Positions 36,701 through 45,497 of a stretch of DNA of 55,407 nucleotides are shown piece by piece. Numbering within the stretch: position 1 is the first letter of the stretch; every line of letters starts with the position of its first letter. The notes under the pieces were generated by a model. That model saw nothing but the letters and a program-made list of their open reading frames with translations, made no database searches and was not told where the DNA came from. The stretch is from Chlamydomonas sphaeroides (taxonomy: Eukaryota; Chlorophyta; Chlorophyceae; Chlamydomonadales; Chlamydomonadaceae): assembly GCA_001662425.1 (NCBI GenBank), contig BDDC01000524.1:1-55407 (forward strand). The letters run 5' to 3'. A program made the position numbers and the translations under genes.

Positions 36701-36756
36701 AGAACAGTTGCGGTAACGAGCCGAAGCCAGTGAACGCTGCGCGCGACCATTGGCAT
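30736..36756 (-). CDS. M20 family metallopeptidase (carnosinase/dipeptidase type), secretory
   Basis: Predicted di-zinc dipeptidase, 523 aa. Exons: 36756-36596, 36323-36200, 35939-35831, 35539-35493, 35382-35308, 35109-35047, 34844-34708, 34449-34385, 34060-33963, 33577-33512, 33413-33349, 32982-32905, 32431-32365, 32041-31878, 31552-31513, 31095-31003, 30855-30736. All phases agree. Exon 1 carries a hydrophobic signal-like segment (RLVTATVLLLTGCI); an in-frame stop lies just upstream of the codons before ATG 36756. Family motifs in order: VLIYGHYDVQPVDPLEAW (H129, D131), GRGVDDDKGG (bridging Asp by alignment D162), EGEEEV (E196/E197, general base and ligand), SADGG (D223), TDVHSGMKGG (dimerisation-lid His256), WGGFTGEGIKTVIP, AKISCRLVPGQ, LSDRIHAPNER (H471). 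The full active site is present. The product is probably a vacuolar or extracellular dipeptidase; its substrate cannot be read from sequence. The exon 10 donor appears to be GC. Confidence 0.88.
32992..33042. repeat. Intronic minisatellite, 15-bp G-rich unit
   Basis: Three to four copies of AGGGAGGGGCCGGGG in peptidase intron 11, adjacent to the exon 12 acceptor at 32982. Confidence 0.8.
33776..33846. repeat. Intronic microsatellite (GGTCA)n, n about 14
   Basis: Uninterrupted 5-bp array in peptidase intron 9. Confidence 0.95.
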
Positions 36757-37167
36757 GCACTCGGGTGCAGCCTCCGCCACCTATGCCGTGACTTGCGGAA
36801 GAAGAATGTCAATAATTGAGCGTGTTGGCTTTGTTTGAGGCAGCGCGCTTACAGTCCGCAGCGTAAGGGTTTGGATGTCGGACGATAATCAGAGCAGAAC
36901 ACAGCGTGAGGTGATGAATTGTCGCAGTATTGCAGCGAGTACTGGTAGCAGAGCGGCAAGGTGACACTACGTTGTCGTGCGTGTCGTGGTCGCGCGCAAA
37001 ACACACAGGTGGCGACAGCTTGAGCCCCTCCCGCTTTGGGCCCCTCCAAATAACCCTGCTTGCGTTTGATGCGCTTGCTTTTGTGATACCAGCTCGTCGA
37101 GATTGAAGCGGCCTGCAACCGATGGTAACCCTCAGCAGCCATGCTTGGCGGCAGTCTGCCTGACCTT
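36757..37167. other. Intergenic region upstream of the peptidase
   Basis: Between the peptidase ATG and the polyadenylation signal of the Psb27-like gene; probably the peptidase promoter. No exon or clear TATA box is seen. Confidence 0.4.
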
Positions 37168-37172
37168 TTACA
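37168..37172 (-). terminator. TGTAA polyadenylation signal of the Psb27-like gene
   Basis: TTACA on the plus strand (TGTAA on the minus strand), about 655 nt downstream of the stop at 37827. This is a usual 3' UTR length for volvocine genes. Confidence 0.55.
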
Positions 37173-37826
37173 TGCAGCCGCCCATGCGGCGCTGCCAGCC
37201 CTTGCCATCCGTGCGTACACCGAGCGCTCAGTTTCGCACCGAGCGCCCGCCGAACTCCACAATCGTCCGACAAACATACAACTGCCACGTACTTTTTTGG
37301 CAGCCCCGTAGGGCACATCGCGTCTCCACACCAGCCACTCATCCCATCATACGGCGCCACCCAAGGCGCGGCCCTGCCTACTGCCTCCGCAAGGCCTCTC
37401 AACACAACGACGACCTGCGCCAGTCCGCGCAACAAACACGCAACACCACGCGCGCCGCATACCGCCCCGCACAAGCCCTGCCCGAATGTTCTGTTATGAT
37501 CCGGGCCCAATCCGAGCCCTGCATGATCAGCCGTCGCCGTTTCAACGCCCTGTCTCCGCACACGTGCGGCTTCCCTCGCTCTACGTACAGGCCTGCTGCT
37601 GCTGGATCTGCGCTCTGCGCGCATAACCAGCTCAGATGCTCTAACGCGAGTCCGCCGCAGCGCCTGAACTCACCCGCCCTGCCTCAGGCAGGTCTGGGCA
37701 CCGCCCCGGGCCGCTCAGCCCGCATTCCCGCTGCGGGCTTCAATCAGGCCTCGCCACCGCCTCAGGACCAGCCGCGGCCCGCGACCACGCTCGTCCACTG
37801 CAAGGTCCGTTGCGGGGTGACTCCGC

Positions 37827-39720
37827 TTACTTGCCCTGCTCCAGGAAGGACTTGGCCTGGTCCACGTTGGACAGCACCGTCTTAAGCTTGGGCTTGGGCA
37901 TGGGCGCGTAGCTGCGGGGGCGGGAATGCGCAGCAGCGTCAGCACCGATGCGCTCAGCAGCAGCGCGGCGCCTGTAACCTCACAAACATGACGCGATGCG
38001 GTAACGCTGGCGGTGAGCCGAGCTCGACCTACGGCCCCCAACCGCCAACCGCCAGTCACCACATCGCCCAACCGCCAACCGCCAGGCCGTACCCGTTGGA
38101 CGCGATGTGGCCGATGAGCGCATCCACGGCCAGGTACATGCGGCGGGCGCTGTCGGTGCGGGCCGAGCCGCCGCGAGCGTACTTGGACACCCAGTCGGCA
38201 CCCTCGGTCTTGATCAGCTTGATGAGCGGCACGCGCGTCTTGAAGTCGCCCGCGTCCTGCGTGCCAATTGACGGCGCAGCGCACGGCAAGTGGTGAGGCG
38301 AGGGAACTGGTACCCGGCCCGCACGCGGCGAGCGCAGCCGCCCTGGCGGCTGCCGTACGGCAGGCTGCGCAGTGCCCCAGGTTGCTTGCGCCGCCGCTTG
38401 GATGTCGCTCGCAGCCCCGCTCCGCGCGGCAGGTGCGGGTTACCACGCACCATGGTGGCGTACTCGATGATGTCGTCACGCAGCTTGAGCGTTGCGCGAG
38501 CGTACTCGCCATCCAGCACCGCCACCGGCACCCCAGACACGGCGGCTGCGGGCAGAGGCGAGAGGCAGCAGAGCAGCGTCGCATAGCGGAGGTCAGGGGT
38601 GACACCGGTGGCCACGGTACGCAGGGGTCATGCAGCTGACATGAGGGCACGAGGGTTGACAAGGCACGTGACAAGGCGCGCCTTGACAGTGTGGTGCACG
38701 CACCCCGGCGGCAGGCGGCAGGCGGCATCAGGTGGCAGGCGGCGGGCGGCACTCACTGAACTTCTTCTCCGACATGGTGTTGTAGTTGGCATCGGCGTCC
38801 TGCACCGACTGCAGGTCGTTCCTGCGGGGCGGCCGCAGGCGGGGTGCAGCGGCAGCGGCAGCGCTCAGGTGAGGCACGGGGGCCGCGGCGGTTGGCCCCG
38901 ATGGGCCGTGGGGCTGGGGCCGGGTCGGGTGCGGGGCTGCGCGGGGGGGGGGGCACTGCTGCCAGGGGCCGCTGATGCTGGCGCGAGCTCTACCGCCTGG
39001 CGCGCGACTGTCCGCCAGGATGGAGCTAAGCCAGAGGCGCAGCCCAGCGCAACCGGCAAAGACCACGCCGGCAGAGACCACGCCGGCAGAGACCACGCCG
39101 GCAGAGACCACGCCGGCAGAGATCACGCCGGCAGAGACCACGCCGGCAGAGACCACGCCGGCAGAGACCACGCCGGCAGCAATGTGCTGCTCGCAGCAGC
39201 GGCCCGGCCAACATACGCAAAGCCTGGCGCCCAGCCCGTGTCAGGCCCGCCACTGGACGTCCAGGACCGTGGCCTCACTAAGCCCTGCCGGGCATCCCGA
39301 CTCGCGGGTCCTACGGGGCTGTGGCGCACCTGAGGACGTTGGCGCGGCAGGCCGCGTCCTCGGCCTCCGTAGCAGTCTCCGCGGCGCACGTCTTGGCTGC
39401 GGAGCGAGGAGGGCCGCAGGGAGCAGGCGTGAGTTGGGGCGAGACCGAGCGGTTGAAGGCAGCGGAGGAAAGGCCTTGGAGCCGCAGACGGGGGCGTTGG
39501 GGCCGCCAGCGTAAGGGTGAACGGCGGCCATGTGTGGGGACTGGTTTGGCGACTTCGAGGTACGCAGGCCGCCGAGCTGGGGCGGGGCCGCACGGGCAGC
39601 GGATGCTCACCGAGCGCGGGGCGCGAGGATGCGAGCAGAACGCCGGCGGTCATGGCGAGGAGGCCGCGGCGGCTGGGGCCGGCGACCGAGTCGTCCGTAG
39701 CCTCGACCGCAGGTTGGGGC
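37827..39720 (-). CDS. Psb27-family thylakoid lumen protein, 5' end missing
   Basis: Likely lumenal photosystem II assembly/repair-type factor. Visible exons: 39720-39611, 39396-39330, 38821-38757, 38545-38451, 38256-38093, 37911-37827; all phases agree. The first visible exon carries a twin-arginine thylakoid signal, SRRGLLAMTAGVLLASS, and the next junction gives an Ala-Leu-Ala site, so import by the Tat route is predicted. The mature part forms a helical bundle-like sequence: GEYARATLKLRDDIIEYATM, then DWVSKYARGGSART, YLAVDALIGHIASNG and a C-terminal KTVLSNVDQAKSFLEQGK. Spacing and residues parallel the Psb27 pattern (SRYRR..., ALN.L.G.Y.S.G, P.P.....RL). The assignment is by pattern only; a divergent paralogue is as likely as true PSB27. 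Start codon and chloroplast transit peptide must lie in or beyond the gap at 39752-40118. Confidence 0.6.
38037..38096. repeat. AACCGCC array at a splice donor of the Psb27-like gene
   Basis: Two blocks of AACCGCCAACCGCCAG separated by a short spacer. The donor of the 38256-38093 exon lies at its edge. Same unit as the arrays at 17577, 22612 and 10690. Confidence 0.7.
39055..39179. repeat. Intronic minisatellite, 15-bp unit ACCACGCCGGCAGAG
   Basis: Eight near-identical copies (one carries ATCACG) in the intron 38822-39329 of the Psb27-like gene. The unit length keeps all frames open, which makes spurious ORFs encoding VVSAG or CRRGL repeats. Confidence 0.9.
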
Positions 39721-39737
39721 CTGAGGCGGGTGGACCA

Positions 39738-40118
39738 GGGGGGGGGGGGGGNNNNNNNNNNNNNNNNNNNNNNNNNNNNNNNNNNNNNNNNNNNNNNNNN
39801 NNNNNNNNNNNNNNNNNNNNNNNNNNNNNNNNNNNNNNNNNNNNNNNNNNNNNNNNNNNNNNNNNNNNNNNNNNNNNNNNNNNNNNNNNNNNNNNNNNNN
39901 NNNNNNNNNNNNNNNNNNNNNNNNNNNNNNNNNNNNNNNNNNNNNNNNNNNNNNNNNNNNNNNNNNNNNNNNNNNNNNNNNNNNNNNNNNNNNNNNNNNN
40001 NNNNNNNNNNNNNNNNNNNNNNNNNNNNNNNNNNNNNNNNNNNNNNNNNNNNNNNNNNNNNNNNNNNNNNNNNNNNNNNNNNNNNNNNNNNNNNNNNNNN
40101 NNNNNNNNNNNNNNNNNN
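39738..40118. other. Assembly gap with flanking poly-G
   Basis: Unknown bases occupy 39752-40118, preceded by a 14-base G run. The gap removes the 5' end of the Psb27-like gene and part of the shared upstream region of the divergent gene at 40899. Confidence 0.98.
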
Positions 40119-40898
40119 TTGGCTGCCGAGCCGTGAGATAAATCGGCAACAAAGGAGGTATTGCGTTCAGGGCGCGCGCGGAAAGCGTCACAAGTGGCGT
40201 TTTGCTCGAACGGCGCCAGCCACACATCTCGCGCGCGCGGCCGATTGCGCTACGCCCGCGCTCGGATTGACGGAGCACATACAAGTGGAATCTGACGCAG
40301 ACAAGGGGCCTTGACAGCGCGGAGCCCATCGCGAGCAAGGGTCGCGAGGATCGCTTGCATGCGTCGTTTCAGTGCCTTAAACAATGTCAAGCCAACAGTC
40401 CTACCGTGCAGCGGCATCAACGCGGACCACGCGAACGCGGCGGGCCACGCGAGCACTGCCGACGCGCAGAGTCGCCTGGCGCTGCTGGAGGGCAATCATG
40501 GCGTATCGAGGGTTTTGCAGTGAGGAAGCACGGCAGAGAGGGGTGAAGATGGGGGTTGAATATTGGAAGCGAAGGGGTGAGACAACGGTGGTGTGGAGTC
40601 GCTGTGAGGACATCCTCTGGTTGGGCATGGGCACCGCATGCGTGCCACCATCCGGTGGTTTCTAAGGGGGCAGGTCCTTCCCTTCGCGCTCGTTGGCTGT
40701 CAACTCCGCCCCACATTTCAACATTGAAGCTCACTGTAGCGGATAATATATCGCAAAAAGCAAACGACTTCTGCAGACCAAGTGCCATCGCCAACTCCTG
40801 TATCCGTCTCAAGCGGTCTTACCTTCTGCTATACGGTTACTATCAGCACCAACCTACAGCCCGCGTAGCCAGTGCGGCCCTCGCGGGCCAGCCCCAGC
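40119..40898. other. Upstream region of the FAP210-like gene
   Basis: Between the gap and ATG 40899. No exon is recognised; it probably holds the promoter and 5' UTR of the axonemal gene. An AT-rich patch (GATAATATAT) lies near 40741. Confidence 0.4.
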
Positions 40899-43800
40899 AT
40901 GGCGAGCTATTCTGTCATCAGCAAGGCGCAACTAGACCGGATACGAGAAAAGGTAGCGGCGCAGCTGCTGTCCAGGGAGTCGCTTGGGCTGTGAAAGAGC
41001 GCATTTCGGCCCTACAGGTCGCGCCACACAACCCAGAGGCGGCACTAGAGGAGCGCAAGCGGCTAAAGGAGCTCAGTGACGAGCGGGCAGCTCAATGGCC
41101 AAACACTCTGCAGGTGGGGGCCTGGGCCGCGGCGAAGGCCGATGCCGCCATGTCCCCGCTGCTGCGGCGCTGCTGACTCCTGACCGCGCGGCATCGCAGG
41201 CGCAACGAGCGCGGAAAGAAAAGACTCGGCAGGAGCGCGCAGCTGCCGAGGAGGCGGAGCGCGTCGAGGTGGGCGGGGCCACAGCTGGGGTTTCGCGGCA
41301 CGCCCGGGCCAGGGCCGCCCTGAGTGCGCCCCGGGTCACACCGGACCCTCATACCGGCGCACCAGCGGGCACACCTGCTAGCCCTCCTACACCCGCGCCT
41401 TCCCTGCCAACGCCCTCCGGCACTTATGCCCTGCTTTGCTCAGTCTGCCCAACCCGCCCGACCGCCCCTCCCCTTCCTCACCACCCCCCCTGGCAGCTCG
41501 ACCGCCAAGAAGCGGAGCTGCGCGCCGAGCAGCGCCGCGTGCAGATCGAGCGCGCCAACAAGATCCTTTTTGATGAGACGGACCGCGTCAAGGCCTTCCA
41601 CAGCAAGATGCTGCTGTCGGACGTGCTGCACGAGAACAAGCACCTCGAGGAGATCAAGCGGCAGATCGAGCTGCTCAAAAAGGCGCAGGAGCAGGCGTTC
41701 GTGGAACAGCAGCGCATGGCGCTGGAGGTGGGCGCACCGGCGTTTGGGAAGCGGGCCCGGGGCGCGGTGCGGACGGGAGGGGCCCAAAACGGCCCAAGCC
41801 CTCCGTTGCGGCCACCTGCGCGCTCCTCTGGCGGTGTGGCGCTGCGGCTCTCATGGCGTGTGGGCCAGGGCGCTCCGCAGCCGTTGGCAGCTTGTGGGCC
41901 GCCGCGTTCGCGCACCTCGGCGCCCAACGGCCGACCAACGATGCCCCGTTCACCGGCCCCTCCTCCTCCACCTACCCGCTCTGCCCTCAGGCCGCGGAGG
42001 CCGCCGAGGTGGCCAAGCTGCTGGAGGTGCGGCGGCGCGCCATGGCGCAGCGCGACGTGCAGCTGCAGCAGCTGGAGGAGCTCAAGGCGCGCATCCTGGC
42101 GGAGCGCGCCGCGGACAAGGCCGAGGGGCGCACGCTCAAACAGAAGGCGCTGGAGGAGGTGCGCGGGCCTGAAGGGGGGGGCTGGGCGAGATGAGCTGGG
42201 CGGGTGGGGTGCTGCAGCTGGTGCTGCAGCTGGTGCTGCGGTGGGGCGGCTGAAGGGTCGCGCGGGTTGTATTGGAAGGGCGGAGGCTCGTACGCGCGTG
42301 GGCGCGGCGCTAGCCACTGCGGCGTCCCCTCTGACCTCGTTGCTCGTCTGCCCTGCCTTTGCCCCTGATCTGCCCTGCCAGGCCGAGGAGCAGCGGCGCA
42401 AGGAGGAGGCGCGGCTGGCCAAGAGCAAGCAGCTGAGCGAGGACACCAAGGCCGCCAACGTGGCGCTGCAGGCGTTCCGCATCAAGGAGGCGGAGCGGGC
42501 AAAGGCGCAGGAGGAGGCCATGGAGGGTGAGCGCCGAGGGGGCTGGCGGGAGGGGCCCGGCCAAGGGAGGGCCAGAGGGCTGTGAGGCGGCGCCGTGGGG
42601 GCGCTGGCGTGCGCTGTTGGGCCCTGCGCCTGCTGACCGCGCTGCTCCCGGGTGCGCCTCCGCCCCGTGCGCAGCCTACGCGCGCAAGAAGCAGGAGCTG
42701 GCGGACGAGCGGGCGCGGCGCGAGGCGGAGAAGCGCGCGGCCAAGGAGGCGGAGCGCAAGCGGGTGGCGGACCAGATCGAGGTGCGGCAGCTCGCGTAGG
42801 GAGGGGGCCTGAGGGGGCGGACGAGCAGCTGGGGGAGCGGCGGCTGGGGACAGGGGGCAGCACCAGGCAGAGCAGGGCCGGCACGCGTTGTAGGGGGTTG
42901 GAGCGTAGCTGGGGCTGGGACTGGGGGCGCTGGCGTTAGCTGGCAGGTGGTGGCTATCGACGTAGGTGGCGCCAGTGCAGTGGTCGTGCTGTGGCCGCGC
43001 GCACCTGCAACTCGCTGCGTCCTGTCCTGGACCTTTTCCGCCCCACAGGCCAGCTACAACGCCTTCCACAGCAAGGAGGAGGAGCGGCTGGCGCGGGACG
43101 TGGCGGACGCGGAGGCCAAGGCTGCGGCCGAGGTGCGGCCGGCGAAAGACTGGGGGGCGGTGGGGGAGAGCCAGGGGGGTGCGAAGGCCTTGGGCGCAGC
43201 GCGGCGGCCGCGGGGGACGGGTCCGGTCAGGGCGCGGCAGCGCGGGGGCGGTGCTGGTGCCGCCAGTGCTGCCCGCTGCGGTTGAGGCTCCGAGCTGCAG
43301 CGCTGAAGCCACGCGAGCCATGCCTAAGGCCAAGGCGCCATCGGGCCAGGACACCAGCGCGCGACAGACGAGAGACGGGACCGGGACCGGGACCGGGCCC
43401 CGCGTGGGTGATGCTGCCGTCGCCGCTCACCTGTGCAGCTGCAGCGCCGCACTGATGCTGACGTGTGCGGCCTTGCCGCCGTGCGCCCCCTCGCTCCCTC
43501 GCCCGCCCAGGCCGAGGCTCGGCGGCTGCGTGCGGCGCAGCAGCTGGCGGACATTGACGCGAGCCGGCAGGCGCAGCTGCGTGCCAAGGCCGCCACCAAG
43601 GCGGCGGAGCGCGCGGAGGAGGCCGAGTACCTGGGCGCCTGGGGCCGCAGGACCAAGGAGCTCAAGCAGGAGGAGGACGGTGAGGACGGGGCAGGGCTCG
43701 GCAGGGGCGGGGGACGGGCGGCAGCGCAGGGGGTTGGCAGGCAGCGACGGAGTTGTGCAGAGGTGGGACGGCGCAGGGCGGATGGGGCGCGCAGGGGCGG

Positions 43801-44485
43801 GTGTGCAGGGCGGGTGGTGTGGGGGGGGCCATGCAGGCATGCCCCGTGGTGCCTCGTGATGCGGTGGCAGGGCGGGTGCTGACTGCGTTGCCCCGCTGCG
43901 TGTCGTGTCCCCTGTCGCCCCTGCAGAGGAGAAGATGAAGCGGCTGGCGGTGGGCAAGCAGCTGGCGGCCTTCCAGCTGCGGCAGGCGGCCATTAAGGCG
44001 CGCAAGTGAGTGCCCTACAGGGCGACGGTGCGGGCACGGGGGCAAGGAGGGGATGTACCGAGGGGGCAGCGAACTAGTCGTTCGCGAACCGAGCCAGAGC
44101 GAGGCAAGGAGAGGAAGGAGCGGCGCGCAGCGAGGCCAGCGAGGCGGGCTAGCGCCCCTAACTCGCCCTCCTCCCACCACAAATTCGTGCTAACCCTGCT
44201 GCTCCGCCCTAGCCCCCGCGCCCGCCGTGGTCTCCGCCTGGCTCGCCCCTCCCTGCCTTCACCTCCCTCTCATGTCCCTCCTCCTCCCACCACCTCAGGA
44301 TGGCGGACGCGCGCATCGCGGAGCTGCAAGAGGCGGCGCAGCTGGCGCTCACGGTGGCGGAGGAGGAGGAGATCTTCCTGCGCTACGCGCGCGAGTGCAT
44401 CGACGAGTACCGGCGGCAGGGCAAGCCCACGGTGCCCATGGAGCTGCACCTGCGCAAGAAGAGCACCATCGAGACCATGCGGTGA
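40899..44485 (+). CDS. FAP210: FAP210/CCDC173-like axonemal coiled-coil protein
   Basis: Likely ciliary doublet-microtubule inner protein (TPH-type coiled coil), 462 aa. Exons: 40899-40952, 41018-41113, 41200-41268, 41497-41727, 41991-42158, 42382-42526, 42675-42781, 43049-43132, 43511-43679, 43927-44005, 44299-44485; phases agree. Almost the entire protein is Glu/Lys/Arg/Ala-rich helix. The family-like block is RANKILFDETDRVKAFHSKM followed by LLSDVLHENKHLEEIKRQIE, matching the TDRV..LHS.LLL..VL.E..... segment of CCDC173. KELSDERAAQWPNTL near the N terminus is also typical. The C terminus ends KSTIETMR. The first intron (65 nt) is short, so the extreme N terminus is less certain. Other axonemal TPH proteins (FAP45, FAP53, FAP127) are alternatives; the TDRV block argues for FAP210. 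Confidence 0.75.
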
Positions 44486-44760
44486 CGACGCGACAGGGTG
44501 GCGTTGGTGTTGTGGTGGGGGTGGCTTGGCGAGTTAGCGTGGCTTGGTGTGGTCTGGCGCTGGAGGGGGCTGGAGGGGTGTAGCGGGTAGGAGCGACAGG
44601 GGCGCGCCGGCAGGGCGCGCGTGTCACACGGGCGGAAGAGCACGTTCCGCGGGGTGTGAGGGGTGTGGTGCATGAAGGTCTAGAGGGCAGGAGGCACTGG
44701 TGCGGGGCCCGCATCTGCACGCGTGGGTGTCTGTGTGGTGGTGGTGGTTGTGTGTGGGTG

Positions 44761-44801
44761 TGGTGGTGGTGGTGGTGGTGGTGGTGGTGGTGGTGGTGGT
44801 G
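44761..44801. repeat. (GGT)n microsatellite downstream of the FAP210-like gene
   Basis: About 13 uninterrupted copies inside the probable 3' UTR (stop 44485, TGTAA at 45033). Confidence 0.95.
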
Positions 44802-45032
44802 ATATCCATGACGCGCGCGGCGCCCGATGGCCGGCTAGGGCCGCGCAGGGGAGCTCCCCTGGGGCCGCGCGGGGTAGCTGGAGCAGGAGGGTCAAGAGCG
44901 CCGCCCTGACGTTGAGGACGGCAGGGGGCGCTGGTGTGTAGTCCAGGCGGCAGCGGAGGGCAGCAGATACGGCTTGACACTCCTGCAGGCCCTTGGAGGC
45001 CCCTGCAAGCGGGGCGGCTGGCACGAGGTAGC

Positions 45033-45037
45033 TGTAA
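45033..45037 (+). terminator. TGTAA polyadenylation signal of the FAP210-like gene
   Basis: First TGTAA on the plus strand after the stop at 44485; it would give a 3' UTR of about 560 nt. Confidence 0.6.
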
Positions 45038-45497
45038 AACGCCTCCGATGCACCTGACCTGAGGTACGCGTACGCGCGCTGGACCGCCGCACAAGAACAT
45101 GAGCAGCTGTGGATGCTGAACGCCGGAACTGGCAGCTCGCCGAGCCAGGGGTTCTACGGGGAGGCTGCGCAGGCCTGCATGACCCCTGGTTCACTGCCAC
45201 CATGGGCTAAGCTGTGACCCGTATCCGTGACCCGGCCACAAAAGCGACAACAGTGAACAAACCACAGATAGTAAAGCAACGCTCGTTGGTCTTTAGTGTT
45301 GCGCCCAGGCCGCGCGAAGCTGAGACAAGAAGCGACCGCGAACCGCAACCGACGGGCCATCAATTAACACGTATCTGGAGATATGTAGCAGCAAGCGGCT
45401 CTACCTCGACGCCAGCTTGAAGCTCGGTGGCATGGCGCGGAGCTGTGACAGCGCGACGCTTCAGCTCCATAGCCGCAAGCAGCTTCAGAGTGTTACA
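45038..45497. other. Intergenic region before the membrane-protein gene
   Basis: Short promoter-type region between the TGTAA of the previous gene and ATG 45498. An in-frame ATG at 45417 could extend the next protein by 27 residues, but that would bury its signal peptide. Confidence 0.45.

Noticed and set aside
34997..36760. 587-codon minus-strand ORF as one peptidase exon
   Set aside because: It crosses several introns. The family motifs lie in different frames and join only through the splice sites listed for the M20 gene.
39055..39179. CRISPR-like array
   Set aside because: The units are contiguous 15-bp direct repeats with no spacers, lying in a nuclear intron.
39517..40338. ORFs spanning the unknown bases
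   Set aside because: They exist only because unknown bases contain no stop codons.
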